Assembly: GCA_027484025.1 (NCBI GenBank)
Contig: JAIXTI010000266.1
Coordinates: 1-56,029 of the forward strand
Source of the DNA: a bacterium
GTDB lineage: Bacteria > Gemmatimonadota > Gemmatimonadetes > Gemmatimonadales > Gemmatimonadaceae
Reading direction: 5' to 3'
DNA: 56,029 bases
The position numbers and the translations under genes were made by a program. Under the pieces are notes generated by a model that made no database searches, was not told the DNA's origin, and saw only the letters and a list, made by a program, of their open reading frames with translations. Positions 38,579 through 48,403 of this stretch are shown piece after piece; within the stretch, counting starts at the first letter, position 1; the number at the start of each line of letters is the position of its first letter.

Positions 38579-39240
38579 TGCATCGGCGTGAGTTTTTGCT
38601 TCGCGCTGGTGCGGTGGTCGGTGGTGTATCGCTCCTGAGCAAGCCGGCGTGGGCGCAAGACACGACAGCGGCAGCTGCTGCGGCGCCGGCGCCGGTGATC
38701 AGCGAACAGCCGCAGGCCGCCACAGCGGCTGGTGGCGAAGAGATGACCTCCGATTCGTACAAGCCGGTGGTGCGTCCTCCCAAGCCCGGCGCGAAACCCA
38801 CGATGACGGTAAAGCAGGTGGAGGATTTCGAGCGGCAGCTGGCATGTCCATGCCCGTGCACCCTCGATGTCTATACCTGTCGTACCACCGACTTTGCCTG
38901 CGGCATTTCGCCGGCGGTGCACGGGGACATTCAGCGCCTTGTCGACGGTGGATACACCGGCGACGAAATCATGCAGGCGCTGACGGGTACGTACGGTGAC
39001 TTCATTCTGAATTCGCCGCGGAAGGAAGGCTTCAGTCTCATGGCGTGGTTTGCGCCATTCGCCGCGGTCGCGGTGGGTGGTGTGGGTATCGGCGCGTTGC
39101 TGCGCAGCTGGCGTCTCAACGCCAAGGAGGCCGAGGCGAATCGTCCAGTCAAGCCGGCGGTGAGCCTCACCTCTAGCGGTACCGATGCGACGCCGGATGA
39201 ACTCGCGCGGCTCGAAGCAGCGCTGCGGGAGGACAACTGA
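38575..39240 (+). CDS. Tat-exported CcmH-like domain protein
   Basis: A 221-residue protein with a Tat signal, R-R-E-F-L-L in the first ten residues, cleaved at about AWAQ-D. Residues about 80-145 match the CcmH/CycL fold: VEDFERQLACPCPC, then QRLVDGGYTGDEIMQALTGT and YGDFILNSP. The redox LRCxxC motif is replaced by C91-P-C93-P-C95, with two more cysteines at 102 and 109. One transmembrane helix follows near residue 155-180. CcmH reduces apocytochrome thiols before haem ligation. GTG at 38575 or ATG at 38578 starts it, overlapping ccmF. Confidence 0.83.
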   Translation: MMHRREFLLRAGAVVGGVSLLSKPAWAQDTTAAAAAAPAPVISEQPQAATAAGGEEMTSDSYKPVVRPPKPGAKPTMTVKQVEDFERQLACPCPCTLDVYTCRTTDFACGISPAVHGDIQRLVDGGYTGDEIMQALTGTYGDFILNSPRKEGFSLMAWFAPFAAVAVGGVGIGALLRSWRLNAKEAEANRPVKPAVSLTSSGTDATPDELARLEAALREDN

Positions 39241-39806
39241 TGGCGCTCCCGGAAGGTGCGCTGCCGCTGGTGCTCGGCACCGGACTCGCGCTCGGCGCGC
39301 TTACGCTCGTGCTGGCGCCGCTGCTCAGTGCGATCGATTCGCCGACGCCCCCGGCACCCAATGCGGTCAAGGCCGTGCGCAAGAAGAAGTCGCGCAAGGG
39401 CGACGAGCCAAGCATGGCCGTGAGCGCTCTGCGCGAAATCGAGTTTGACCGCGAGACCGGTAAGCTCAGCGACAGCGACTATGCCGATCTCAAGCAGCGG
39501 TATACCCGCGAAGCGTTGGCGGAGCTGCGCGCGGCCGATGCACGCGAGGGCGTGACTCCCGCAACGACCGTTGCGGCAACTGCAACGAACGACAACTCCA
39601 TCGATGCCGTCGAAGCCGCGATTGCGCGGGCGGCGGGCAACGTGAAGTGCTGCGGCGTGTGCGGTCCGCGCCCTGAGCCGGATGCCATCTACTGCAACAG
39701 CTGCGGACGTTTTCTGCCGGGTTCGTGCGGCAGTTGTGGTGCGAGTGTCGATCTTGTGGGTTCGCGATTCTGCAGCGGGTGCGGAACGCAGCTGGCGGCG
39801 GCCTGA
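39240..39806 (+). CDS. CcmI-like membrane protein with C-terminal zinc ribbons
   Basis: A 188-residue protein; its ATG overlaps the previous stop (TGATG). A single N-terminal transmembrane helix (ALPLVLGTGLALGALTLVLA) is followed by a CcmI-type segment, ALREIEFDRETGKLSDSDYA and following DLKQRYTREALAEL. The C-terminal 55 residues hold four to five Cys-pair knuckles (C-C-G-V-C-G, Y-C-N-S-C-G, S-C-G-S-C-G, F-C-S-G-C-G) like tandem zinc ribbons. Ordinary CcmI has TPRs instead. By position it belongs to cytochrome c maturation; the zinc ribbons would lie on the cytoplasmic or periplasmic side, not clear which. Confidence 0.8.
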   Translation: MALPEGALPLVLGTGLALGALTLVLAPLLSAIDSPTPPAPNAVKAVRKKKSRKGDEPSMAVSALREIEFDRETGKLSDSDYADLKQRYTREALAELRAADAREGVTPATTVAATATNDNSIDAVEAAIARAAGNVKCCGVCGPRPEPDAIYCNSCGRFLPGSCGSCGASVDLVGSRFCSGCGTQLAAA

Positions 39807-39810
39807 GTTG

Positions 39811-39852
39811 AGACCGACTCTGCCCGGTGGTTAACTCCGCCGGGCGCGGTCT
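39811..39852. terminator. nested inverted repeat between convergent genes
   Basis: CCCGGTGG pairs with CCGCCGGG (one G-T) around TTAACT, flanked by AGACCG/CGGTCT. It spans the end of the ccm operon and the last codons of the convergent gene. No T-run. Confidence 0.5.
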
Positions 39853-40463
39853 TCGGGAATATCCGTCAATTCAAACAGATCGTACCCGTCGGCGCGCGCG
39901 GCTGCGGGTGACACCAGGATGCCGCCGGCGCGTGTCGCAATGCGCCGTCCCGCCTCCGTTGCGGCGGCCATAAGCAGCACGATCTCCAGTCCCCGCGCAC
40001 GCCACGCCGCCACCAGCGTGCTCCGACAGGCACGGAGCGCCATGGCGGCCTCACGGCCCGCTGTTGTACCAGGCGCCGTCACGCACATCCCTGCCAGATA
40101 CAACGTGACGCGCGAGCCCGCGGGCAGTCGCAGCAACTCGGCGTCGTCGAGCACCGAATGTTCGTCGAAGGCGTCTTCGGTTATGGTGCCATCGCGCAGC
40201 GCCTGCTCCGTGGCCGGCGAGAGAAACAGCTGGTCGGCGTATCCGAGGAACGCGCTGCTGTGAGCGTCTTCTGCCACAAAGAGCAGATGTGCAATGCGCT
40301 CCGCCCATGCATCGAAACGCGATTCGTCGAAGCTCGGCCCGAACCACTGTTGGCCAAGCGCCTCCGCCGCATCGTGTGCTGCCCGGTCGGACAACGGTGC
40401 CGTACGCGCGATCACCGAGCCCGCCGCCGATGTGATCACCGGCGGTAACGGCGACGCGTTCAT
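39831..40463 (-). CDS. hypothetical protein co-translated with mutY
   Basis: A 210-residue protein from the ATG at 40463, which overlaps the mutY stop as ATGA. Longer starts run into mutY. The sequence has LFVAEDAHSSAFLGYADQLF and later LYLAGMCVTAPGTTAGREAA and TRAGGILVSPAAARADGYDL, compatible with an acetyltransferase (GNAT) fold, but the usual Q/RxxGxG/A is only loosely present. No signal peptide. I do not recognise the family with confidence. A helper for MutY is possible from the overlap alone. Confidence 0.65.
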   Translation of the reverse strand: MNASPLPPVITSAAGSVIARTAPLSDRAAHDAAEALGQQWFGPSFDESRFDAWAERIAHLLFVAEDAHSSAFLGYADQLFLSPATEQALRDGTITEDAFDEHSVLDDAELLRLPAGSRVTLYLAGMCVTAPGTTAGREAAMALRACRSTLVAAWRARGLEIVLLMAAATEAGRRIATRAGGILVSPAAARADGYDLFELTDIPEDRARRS

Positions 40464-41164
40464 GGGCGTTGCTCGAAACGCTCGACGCTGGCGCAGATGC
40501 GCTTCACGGGGCAGACGCCACATTTGGGCGAGCGCGCCGAGCAGACCAGCGCGCCAAGCTCCATGAGCGCTTGGTTGTGAGTCCAGGTGACTTTCCCCGT
40601 GCGCGGCAACAGGCTGTTGGCCATCTCCCATAATCGCTTAAGGCCGGGACCGCTCTTGGGGTCGAGTTCCGGCGCGAACACGCGCTGTAGAACGCGCGCC
40701 ACGTTGGTATCGACCAAGGCCGCGCGCTTCTCGTAGGCGAACGACGCCACCGCGCCAGCGGTATACGCGCCGACACCTGGCAATGCCCGCAGCTGCTCCG
40801 GCTCACTCGGAATGATGCCGTCGGCGGTCGTGGTCACGTGCTGCGCCAGCTTGTGCAGGTTGCGCGCGCGGGCGTAATAGCCGAGGCCTTCCCACGCTTC
40901 GAGCACCCGTTGCGGACGTGCCTTGGCCAGCGTGTGCAGATCGGGGAAGCGATCGAGGAACCGACGGTAGAAGTCGAGGACGCGCGACACCTGCGTCTGC
41001 TGCAGCATCAACTCGGAAATGAGGATGCGATAGGGATCGCGCGTCTGGCGCCACGGCAGATCACGCGAGTGCACGCGATACCATCGATGCAGCCGACGTC
41101 GGAATTGCGTCGCCAGTTCGGCGCTGATGCTATCGGCAGCGGGGGCGGACTTCTTGCGGGCCAT
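40460..41164 (-). CDS. mutY: A/G-specific adenine glycosylase, short form
   Basis: A 234-residue HhH-GPD glycosylase. Catalytic Glu lies in ISELMLQQTQV, the helix-hairpin-helix is LPGVGAYTAGAVASFAY and the catalytic Asp is in LVDTNVARVL. The Fe-S cluster motif C-x6-C-x2-C-x5-C is CSARSPKCGVCPVKRIC. It ends just after the cluster, so the C-terminal NUDIX-like 8-oxoguanine-recognition domain of typical MutY (about 350 residues) is missing. It excises adenine opposite 8-oxoguanine, if specificity is kept. TACGTT sits eight bases before the ATG. Confidence 0.88.
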   Translation of the reverse strand: MARKKSAPAADSISAELATQFRRRLHRWYRVHSRDLPWRQTRDPYRILISELMLQQTQVSRVLDFYRRFLDRFPDLHTLAKARPQRVLEAWEGLGYYARARNLHKLAQHVTTTADGIIPSEPEQLRALPGVGAYTAGAVASFAYEKRAALVDTNVARVLQRVFAPELDPKSGPGLKRLWEMANSLLPRTGKVTWTHNQALMELGALVCSARSPKCGVCPVKRICASVERFEQRP

Positions 41165-41172
41165 GGGCGCGA

Positions 41173-41178
41173 AACGTA
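41173..41178 (-). promoter_or_regulatory. possible -10 box of a leaderless mutY start
   Basis: On the minus strand TACGTT is followed by eight bases and the ATG at 41164, with no Shine-Dalgarno sequence. Confidence 0.38.
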
Positions 41179-41227
41179 GCGCATGACCCGCGCGGCATAC
41201 AGCCTGCCCGTGGCGGACCGCCGACGA

Positions 41228-42946
41228 TCAGGCGCGTTCCAGCTGCTCCAGTCGCTGCCGGGCAAGCGTCAGCGGGATCACCGTGCCGGCCGCACAGACC
41301 GCAAGAGCCACCGCGAACGGCACCACCATATCCATCGGATCGCGGGCTCGCCCGAAATGCTCAGCCACAATCCATCGCGCCGCCGGACGACCTGCGAGAT
41401 AGGCGACTGCGCCAATGAGCCCCACGGCGGTGATCATGAACATCAAGCCGCCGAACGACGTGGGAATCTGTGCTGCGTTCTCGCTGTCGAACTGCGGGTA
41501 GAAGGTACCGTAGCCCAAGGCCAGCCCCGCCAGTGGAAACACCAGCGCCGCAATGGAGACGAGCGAGACGACATGGACGAACGGCTGCACCTTGAGCATC
41601 ACGTTCGTCGCGCCCACCAGGACGAGCGCAAGGAACAACAGGGGAATGGCCCCCACCCAGAACTTGGCCCACAGCAGCTCGCGCACTGGCAGAGGGCTGC
41701 TTCGCAACAGCCACAAGGCGCGCCCTTCAAGACTGACACTCGGGAACACGAAGCGCGCCGCGATGGAGGCGAGCACGAATCCCGCGAGTGCGAGATTCAG
41801 GAACGGTATGAGATTGCGCAGCAGCACCGTGACGCCGCTGCCGTTGAGCGGGAGGTAACGCACGTTCGCGACGTACACCACGAGGAGTACCGCGAGCAAT
41901 ACCAGCTGCGACCACTGTGTGCTGTCGCGGCTGAAGACACGAAGCTCCTTCAACACGAGCTCACGTCGCATGGGGCCAAGGAAGGCCAGCGCGCGATCGA
42001 GCAAGGGGCGCTGCGTTCGTGCCGTCCCGCGCTTGGTCGCGCCTTCCTGCGCCATGCTGTACGCTCGGCGCCATCCGCGAGCATAGAGCACATGCCCGAT
42101 GCCCACCAGAACGCCGGCGACGGCCCAGAGGCGCACCAGCGGCTGCCACGCCGCCTTCCCGCTCAGATACTTCACCACCGCTTCGCTCACCCATTCGCTG
42201 GGGAGCCACGGCGATGACGGCGTATCGAGTGCTGCCACGAACTGCATGAAGTTGGCAAAGCCCTCGGGGCGGGCGAGCTGCTCTGGACGCGCTGCCCGAA
42301 ACAGCAGGACGAGGCCCGCCACCGCCATCGCGGCGATCACGCTGAGCAGATCACGGGTGCGACGCGCCGGAAACACATTCACCAGCAACAGCGTCACCCC
42401 CGAACCGAGCGCCGCCGGAATGAGCAGAAACGGCACGAACACCGCGAGGGCAAAGAACACGAAGTCGAAGCCGCCGCGATAGGCCACACCATAGGCCCCA
42501 ACCAGCGGCACGAGCAGCAGCGCGACCATCCAGCTCGAGTGCATCGCCGTCTCGGTCAACCGCGCACGATAGAGCGCGCCACTCCCCACGGGAGCGGCCG
42601 CGAGCTGGTCGAGATCGCGCGACAGAAAGAAATTCGACAGCGCCGCGATGGTGTTCGAGAGGAGCAGAATGGATCCGAACGACAACAGGATCATCGCCAG
42701 CAACTTCGACGCGAGCAATGCGCCGATGTCTTCAGCACTGCGGAAGTAGCGCAGCAGCTTGAGCGCGAGCATGAACGCCACGCTCCAGAAGCCCAGCGCG
42801 ACAGTGCTCACGACGACAATGCGGCGGAGATCGCCCTGCTGATGATGTCGCGTGCGGTTTCGCGCCATTTGCCACTTGGGGCGCAGGAGCGCCAACGCGC
42901 CCGGTGCAGCCGCCATAGGGGTGGCGTTCGCCACCGCGTCAGGCAT
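41228..42946 (-). CDS. ABC transporter permease, large ABC-2-type
   Basis: A 572-residue membrane protein from the ATG at 42946, which lies inside the end of the ATPase gene (8-base overlap). About twelve hydrophobic spans are seen, grouped in two halves (for example [20 protein letters not shown] and, in the second half, [18 protein letters not shown]). A cytoplasmic loop near the middle carries [20 protein letters not shown]. No solute-binding protein is nearby, so an exporter is more likely than an importer. Substrate unknown; pairs with the ATPase upstream. Confidence 0.85.
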   Translation of the reverse strand: MPDAVANATPMAAAPGALALLRPKWQMARNRTRHHQQGDLRRIVVVSTVALGFWSVAFMLALKLLRYFRSAEDIGALLASKLLAMILLSFGSILLLSNTIAALSNFFLSRDLDQLAAAPVGSGALYRARLTETAMHSSWMVALLLVPLVGAYGVAYRGGFDFVFFALAVFVPFLLIPAALGSGVTLLLVNVFPARRTRDLLSVIAAMAVAGLVLLFRAARPEQLARPEGFANFMQFVAALDTPSSPWLPSEWVSEAVVKYLSGKAAWQPLVRLWAVAGVLVGIGHVLYARGWRRAYSMAQEGATKRGTARTQRPLLDRALAFLGPMRRELVLKELRVFSRDSTQWSQLVLLAVLLVVYVANVRYLPLNGSGVTVLLRNLIPFLNLALAGFVLASIAARFVFPSVSLEGRALWLLRSSPLPVRELLWAKFWVGAIPLLFLALVLVGATNVMLKVQPFVHVVSLVSIAALVFPLAGLALGYGTFYPQFDSENAAQIPTSFGGLMFMITAVGLIGAVAYLAGRPAARWIVAEHFGRARDPMDMVVPFAVALAVCAAGTVIPLTLARQRLEQLERA

Positions 42947-43694
42947 CGAGCACCTCGACGAGCTCACGAGCCACGCGATCACCGGTCAGCCGCAGGAAGA
43001 TGTCCTCGAGGGCGTCATCGGTACCGCTCGACGCGCGCAGCTCGTCCATCGTACCACACGCGACCAGTTCGCCACGTTGCATGATGCCAATGCGGTCGCA
43101 CATGCCTTCCGCAATCTCCAGCGTGTGCGTCGACATCATGACCGTGTGGCCACGACGTGTATATTCGCGGAATAAGTCCTTGAGAATCTTCGACGATTTG
43201 GGATCGAGGCCAACCATCGGTTCGTCCACGACGATGACCGCCGGACGGTGCACGAAGGCGCTGGCAATGATGAGCTTCTGCCGCATGCCGTGGCTGTAGC
43301 TCTCCACGAGTTCGTCGCGCCACGGCTCCAGGTCGAACAGGGCAAGCAGCTCGTGACCCCGGCGGTCCACATCGGGGCCTGCCTCGCCGTACAGCCCCGC
43401 GCTGAAGCGCAGGAACTCGATGCCGGTGAGCTTTTCGTAGATGAATGGCCGATCGGGAATGAACCCGAGGGCGCGTTTGGCCAGCAGCGGCTGCGCGACC
43501 ATGTCGTGGCCGGCAATGCGGATCTGCCCGGCCGTCGGCTGCAGAATGCCGGCGATCATCCGCATGGAGGTCGTCTTACCGGCGCCATTGGGGCCGAGGA
43601 AACCGAACAGCTCGCCGGCCGGTACGACCAGGTCGAGCGAACGCACTGCGGTGAAGTCACCGAAGCGCTTGGAAAGCGACGAGATCTCGATCAT
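42939..43694 (-). CDS. ABC transporter ATP-binding protein
   Basis: A 251-residue ABC-2-type ATPase; homology starts at [20 protein letters not shown] (ATG 43694), although the frame is open upstream. Walker [11 protein letters not shown] at about 35-44, signature YSHGMRQKL (degenerate LSGGQ form typical of this export class), Walker [13 protein letters not shown], and H-loop STHTLEIAE. It powers the neighbouring permease. Divergent from uvrA; the 184-base gap between them has no recognised gene. Confidence 0.92.
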   Translation of the reverse strand: MIEISSLSKRFGDFTAVRSLDLVVPAGELFGFLGPNGAGKTTSMRMIAGILQPTAGQIRIAGHDMVAQPLLAKRALGFIPDRPFIYEKLTGIEFLRFSAGLYGEAGPDVDRRGHELLALFDLEPWRDELVESYSHGMRQKLIIASAFVHRPAVIVVDEPMVGLDPKSSKILKDLFREYTRRGHTVMMSTHTLEIAEGMCDRIGIMQRGELVACGTMDELRASSGTDDALEDIFLRLTGDRVARELVEVLDA

Positions 43695-43878
43695 GCCTGG
43701 TAGACGACTGAACGTCACCCCTTGGCAACTTCCCGGGTCTGCCGGCAGGCGCACACCGTCACGTCGCGAGTACCCGAGGCCCTCCGGCGGCGCGGGCGAG
43801 TCGGGAACCTCCAAGCCACCGCGGGAGCTATCCCTGCGGGGTTGTGTCCCCCAACGGCTTTCCGCAGCTTGAGAAACT

Positions 43879-46797
43879 ATGCCTCGACCGACCAAAAACA
43901 CGGCGGCTCCAGCAGTGGGAGTGCCCGCGTCCGATTTCCTCGTGGTGCGTGGCGCCCGTGAGCACAACCTCCGGAACATCAGTGTCACCATCCCGCGCGA
44001 CCAGCTGACGGTCATTACAGGGCTGTCTGGTTCGGGAAAGTCCTCGCTCGCGTTCGACACCATCTACGCGGAAGGCCAGCGCCGGTACGTCGAGTCGCTT
44101 TCCGCGTATGCCCGCCAGTTCCTCGGGCTGATGGAGAAGCCGGACGTCGACGCCATCGAGGGGCTGTCGCCCGCCATCTCGATCGAGCAGAAGTCGGCCG
44201 GACACAATCCGCGCTCCACCGTGGGGACGGTGACCGAGATCTATGACTACCTGCGCCTTCTGTACGCCCGCGGCGGTACGCCGCACTGCCCCAATTGCGG
44301 TCGGGCCGTGCAGCGTCAGAGCCCGACGCAGATCGCCGAGCAGGTACTCGCGTGGCCTGATGGCACTCGACTCGAGATTCGCGCGCCCCTCGTGCAGGAA
44401 CGCAAAGGCGAATTCCGCGAACTGTTCGAGAGCGCGCGCAAGCAGGGGTTCGTTCGCGCCATGGTGGATGGCGAGCTCATTGAACTCGCCGACCCGCCAA
44501 AACTGAACCGGCGCCTCAATCACTCCATCTCCGTCGTCGTCGACCGGCTGGTGGTGCGGGCCGAGGATCGCGGGCGCATTACCGACTCCGTGGAAACCGC
44601 GCTGCGCCTTGCGGAAGGGTTGGCGGAAGTCGTGCGCTACGACGGCAGCGAGCCCACCACCGAAATGTTCTCGGAGCGCTACGGCTGTCCCAACTGCGGC
44701 ATCTCCATGCCGGAGTTGGAGCCGCGGCACTTCTCGTTCAACTCTCCGTTCGGCGCCTGCGAAACATGCAGTGGCCTCGGAACCACGCGGAGCGTGAGTG
44801 AAGAACTCATGCTCGGTGATCCGAGCATCTCCATTCTCGAAGGGGTCATTCTCCCGTGGGGAGAGCCCGACGGCTACTTGCGAAAAGTGATCCTCCCGGG
44901 GCTCGCGAAGCTGCTTGGCTTCGACCTCAACGCGCCGTGGGGAAAGATTCCCGCCAAGGTGCGCCACCAGTTGCTGTACGGCATGGGTGATGCGCCGGCC
45001 CGCGCGCGCACCGCCGTCAAGAAGGTGGCGAAGACCACCAAAACAGCGGCGAAGACTGCCAAGGAGCCGGAGACGTCGTGGGAAGGCATCGTAGCGCATG
45101 TGCAGCGTCGCTACGACGAAAGTAGCTCCGATGGCGTGCGCCTCGAGCTCGACGCGTTCATGGTCGCCGCCCCGTGCCCCTCGTGCGGTGGGCGTCGACT
45201 CCGGCCCGAGTCGCTGGCGGTTACCGTGCACGGCATGAACATCGGCGACGTGGTGGGGCAGAGTGTCGTCGATGCGCTCGCATTCTTTGAGACGGTTCCC
45301 GTGCGCAGCGCCGGTCATCCGGGGCTCGACCCCGGGATCGCCGGCCCCATTCTCAAGGAAGTGCGCGAACGTCTGCGCTTCCTCGTCGACGTCGGCCTCG
45401 ACTATCTCACGCTCAATCGTAGCGCGGAATCATTGTCCGGCGGTGAGGCGCAGCGCATTCGCCTGGCGACGCAAATCGGTTCGCGGCTCGTGGGTGTCCT
45501 GTACATTCTCGACGAGCCAAGTATCGGCTTGCACCAGCGCGACAACGGCCGGCTGCTCAACACCCTCCGGCAACTGCGCGATCTTGGCAACACCGTGATC
45601 GTGGTGGAGCACGACGAGGAAACCATTCGTGATGCCGACTACCTGATCGATCTCGGGCCGGGTGCAGGCAAGCACGGCGGTGAAGTCATCGCGGCGGGCT
45701 CGGTGCAGCAGGTGATGGACACGCCGGGCTCGATAACGGGCGCGTATCTGCGTGGTGCGCGTGAAGTGGAAGTGCCGAAGCAGCGCCGCCAACGGGATGC
45801 AGCGCGCACTCTGACGGTGCATGGAGCACGCGAACACAATCTGAAGGATGTCACGGCCGAGTTCCCGCTGGGCTTGTTTGTTGCCGTCACCGGTGTGTCC
45901 GGTTCGGGTAAGTCGACGCTGGTGACTGACATCCTGCAGAAGTCGCTGTCACGACATTTCTTCCGCGCGCGCGTTTTGCCAGGCTTGCACACCAAGGTCA
46001 GCGGTGTCGAGCATCTCGACAAGATCATCGATATCGATCAGAGCCCGATTGGACGCACGCCCCGTTCGAATCCCGCAACCTATACCGGCGTGTTCACGTC
46101 GGTGCGTGAGCTGTTTGCGGAGCTTCCCGAAGCCAAGATTCGCGGGTATGGCCCGGGTCGCTTCTCGTTCAACGTGAAGGGTGGCCGGTGCGAAGCCTGT
46201 CAGGGCGACGGGCTCGTGAAGATCGAAATGCACTTTCTCCCCGATGTGTTCGTCCCCTGCGATGTATGCAAAGGGAAGCGTTTCAACCGTGAGACGCTCG
46301 AAGTCCGGTTCCGGGGACTCAGCATCGCGGAGGTGCTCGACCTCACCGTCGAAGACGCATGCGGCATTTTCGAGAACCAACCGCGCATCGTGCAGCGACT
46401 CGAAACGCTGCGTGACGTCGGGCTCGGCTACATCCACCTCGGGCAGAGTGCGACCACGCTGTCTGGTGGTGAAGCGCAGCGCGTCAAGCTCGCGACGGAA
46501 TTGTCGAAGCGCGATACCGGCCGGACGATGTACATCCTCGATGAGCCGACTACCGGACTCCACTTCGAAGATGTGCGCGTATTGCTGGGCGTGCTCCACA
46601 AGCTCGTTGATCGTGGCAACACGGTACTCGTCATCGAGCACAATCTCGATGTGATCAAGACCGCAGACTGGGTCGTCGATCTAGGTCCGGAAGGTGGTAC
46701 GCGTGGCGGAACGATTGTGGCGCAAGGCACACCCGAACAGGTGGCACGCGTCAAGCAGAGTCATACCGGACGATATCTCGCGCCAATGCTCAAGTAA
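43879..46797 (+). CDS. uvrA: excinuclease ABC subunit A
   Basis: A 972-residue damage sensor of nucleotide excision repair. Two ABC modules: [20 protein letters not shown] near residue 50 and [20 protein letters not shown] near residue 675; signatures [20 protein letters not shown] and [20 protein letters not shown]; Walker [12 protein letters not shown] and [11 protein letters not shown]. Zinc modules CPNCG, CxxC...CETC, CPSCG and CEAC/CDVC are visible. Residues about 375-398 contain an unusual Lys/Ala/Thr-rich insert ([15 protein letters not shown]). Works with UvrB and UvrC, which are not in this window. Confidence 0.97.
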   Translation: MPRPTKNTAAPAVGVPASDFLVVRGAREHNLRNISVTIPRDQLTVITGLSGSGKSSLAFDTIYAEGQRRYVESLSAYARQFLGLMEKPDVDAIEGLSPAISIEQKSAGHNPRSTVGTVTEIYDYLRLLYARGGTPHCPNCGRAVQRQSPTQIAEQVLAWPDGTRLEIRAPLVQERKGEFRELFESARKQGFVRAMVDGELIELADPPKLNRRLNHSISVVVDRLVVRAEDRGRITDSVETALRLAEGLAEVVRYDGSEPTTEMFSERYGCPNCGISMPELEPRHFSFNSPFGACETCSGLGTTRSVSEELMLGDPSISILEGVILPWGEPDGYLRKVILPGLAKLLGFDLNAPWGKIPAKVRHQLLYGMGDAPARARTAVKKVAKTTKTAAKTAKEPETSWEGIVAHVQRRYDESSSDGVRLELDAFMVAAPCPSCGGRRLRPESLAVTVHGMNIGDVVGQSVVDALAFFETVPVRSAGHPGLDPGIAGPILKEVRERLRFLVDVGLDYLTLNRSAESLSGGEAQRIRLATQIGSRLVGVLYILDEPSIGLHQRDNGRLLNTLRQLRDLGNTVIVVEHDEETIRDADYLIDLGPGAGKHGGEVIAAGSVQQVMDTPGSITGAYLRGAREVEVPKQRRQRDAARTLTVHGAREHNLKDVTAEFPLGLFVAVTGVSGSGKSTLVTDILQKSLSRHFFRARVLPGLHTKVSGVEHLDKIIDIDQSPIGRTPRSNPATYTGVFTSVRELFAELPEAKIRGYGPGRFSFNVKGGRCEACQGDGLVKIEMHFLPDVFVPCDVCKGKRFNRETLEVRFRGLSIAEVLDLTVEDACGIFENQPRIVQRLETLRDVGLGYIHLGQSATTLSGGEAQRVKLATELSKRDTGRTMYILDEPTTGLHFEDVRVLLGVLHKLVDRGNTVLVIEHNLDVIKTADWVVDLGPEGGTRGGTIVAQGTPEQVARVKQSHTGRYLAPMLK

Positions 46798-46913
46798 TCT
46801 GCTGGTGTGAATGTCACACATCTCATCCGTGTGCGCGGGCACATGGATTGCTCTGGTGGGGAATGCGCGCCACGTGCGCAGGTTCCATCACCGTATCCCC
46901 ATCGGAGCACCCA

Positions 46914-47576
46914 ATGAACATCGTTTTCCGTCTGACTGCGGCCGCTGCTGCAGCCACACTCGTGATTGCGGCACCCGCGAGTGCCCAAATCACCTTCAGC
47001 GGCTATACCAACGGCTGCTTCTACACCGCTGGTGATCTGGCGTGTACGCCGGAGACCACACCGGGTGTGCGCACGGATGTGGTCGGTCCGCTCACCTACA
47101 CGAACTCGACGTTCACGGTGTCTTCGTTCGGTGGTGTTGCCGCCATCGGTGAGACCGCGGCCACGCCGAACTTCAACAATCTCGGCTCGATCTCCCTGCC
47201 GGCAGGCGCGACCGGCATCAACTTCTCCAATCAGCGCTTCGTGTTGAACGTGTTCTTCACGTCACCTGCCGGGGTGTCGCCGACGAGCACCACGTACATG
47301 GCTACGCTGGCCGGTTCGGTCTCCGATAACTCGGGCGCGGTCGACTTCGACTTCGATAACTCGACGCGGAACTTCACGTTCAACGGCGGCACGTTCGCGT
47401 TTCGCGTGAACGACGTGAGTCTCACCAACACCGGTGGCATGAACACCACGGGCATGTCGGGGTTCATCAACGTCACCCAGACGTCGGTGGCGGAGCCCAG
47501 CACGTATCTCCTCATGGCGAGTGGCCTCGCGGGCTTGGCGTTCTTCGGCAAGCGTCGCCGCAACAACGCGGTCTAA
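46914..47576 (+). CDS. PEP-CTERM sorting-domain protein
   Basis: A 220-residue secreted protein. N-terminal signal peptide ending at about APASAQ. The body is beta-rich, with many Thr, Ser and Asn residues (TYMATLAGSVSDNSGAVDFD). The C-terminus carries the sorting signal V-A-E-P-S-T-Y, a hydrophobic helix LLMASGLAGLAFFG and K-R-R-R, as exosortase substrates do; E-P-S replaces the commoner P-E-P. CGGAG precedes the ATG by eight bases. No exosortase lies in this window. Confidence 0.87.
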   Translation: MNIVFRLTAAAAAATLVIAAPASAQITFSGYTNGCFYTAGDLACTPETTPGVRTDVVGPLTYTNSTFTVSSFGGVAAIGETAATPNFNNLGSISLPAGATGINFSNQRFVLNVFFTSPAGVSPTSTTYMATLAGSVSDNSGAVDFDFDNSTRNFTFNGGTFAFRVNDVSLTNTGGMNTTGMSGFINVTQTSVAEPSTYLLMASGLAGLAFFGKRRRNNAV

Positions 47577-47615
47577 TGTGTAGCCTGCATCGACCGCCAC
47601 AGCGTGGTTGATGAG

Positions 47616-47659
47616 AACGGGTCTGTCGTCGCGTCGAAAGGCGCCATGACAGACCCGTT
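47616..47659 (+). terminator. terminator-like inverted repeat after the PEP-CTERM gene
   Basis: AACGGGTCTGTC pairs perfectly with GACAGACCCGTT around a 20-base loop, 39 bases after the stop. Only three T residues follow, so strength is uncertain. Confidence 0.65.
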
Positions 47660-47696
47660 TGGGCGTGTGGCCGGTCGCGTCGCGGCTTCCGCGCGC

Positions 47697-47702
47697 TACA
47701 TT
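47697..47702 (+). promoter_or_regulatory. possible -10 box of a leaderless sdaAB start
   Basis: TACATT is followed by GAATTGC and the ATG at 47710, with no Shine-Dalgarno sequence. Confidence 0.42.
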
Positions 47703-47709
47703 GAATTGC

Positions 47710-48378
47710 ATGGTATCTCTCCTCGACATTATCGGCCCGGTTATGGTGGGGCCGAGTTCCAGCCATACGGCCGGCGCCTGTCGTCTTGGCCTGCTCGCCC
47801 GCTGTCTGGTTGGCGGTACGCCAGAAAAAGCCTTGGTGGAACTGCACGGCAGCTTCGCGCGCACTGGCGAAGGGCACGGCACCGACAAGGCCATCGTGGG
47901 TGGGCTCATGGGGTTCCGTCCCGATGACGAACGGCTGCGTACCGCCCTCGACATCATGGAGCGCGAAGGTCTCGACTACACTTTCGAAAAGACATCGCTG
48001 GGGGACGATGCGCATCCCAATACCGTGCGCATCTCGCTCGAACGCGGCGACCGGAAGTCGCAAATGGTGGGCGCGTCGCTCGGCGCCGGCCGTGTGCTCA
48101 TTACCGAGATCGACGGCTATCCGGTCGAAGTATCGGGAAACCTGCACACGATCGTGCTCGTCGCCAACGATGTGAAGGGATCCGTCGCGCGCATTGCGGG
48201 GATTCTAGCGGAAGCCAACGTGAACATTGCCACGCTCAAGCTCTCGCGAAAGGAACGCGGTGGCGATGCGTTCATGGTCATCGAAGTCGACGATCAACCG
48301 GGCGAAGTCGTGCGTGATGCCATCCGAGACCTCCCGTGGGTGATCTGGGCGTTCCGCCTCGATAAGGTGAGTGCCTGA
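47710..48378 (+). CDS. sdaAB: L-serine dehydratase, iron-sulfur-dependent, beta subunit
   Basis: A 222-residue subunit: LLDIIGPVMVGPSSSHTAGA at the start is the serine-binding Ser-Ser-Ser-His motif, followed by HGSFARTGEGHGTDKAIVGG. The last 75 residues are an ACT domain (HTIVLVANDVKGSVARIAGI), which may bind serine or another amino acid to regulate activity. With the alpha subunit it deaminates L-serine to pyruvate and ammonia. The ATG at 47710 fits homology. Alpha follows 25 bases later. Confidence 0.94.
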   Translation: MVSLLDIIGPVMVGPSSSHTAGACRLGLLARCLVGGTPEKALVELHGSFARTGEGHGTDKAIVGGLMGFRPDDERLRTALDIMEREGLDYTFEKTSLGDDAHPNTVRISLERGDRKSQMVGASLGAGRVLITEIDGYPVEVSGNLHTIVLVANDVKGSVARIAGILAEANVNIATLKLSRKERGGDAFMVIEVDDQPGEVVRDAIRDLPWVIWAFRLDKVSA

Positions 48379-48403
48379 TGCCCGTTGTCATTGAGGTGCG
48401 CTG

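Noticed and set aside
46804-46818. GTGTGA-ATG-TCACAC near the end of uvrA, similar to a CRP half-site pair
   Set aside because: Spacer is three bases, whereas CRP sites have six; likely chance.
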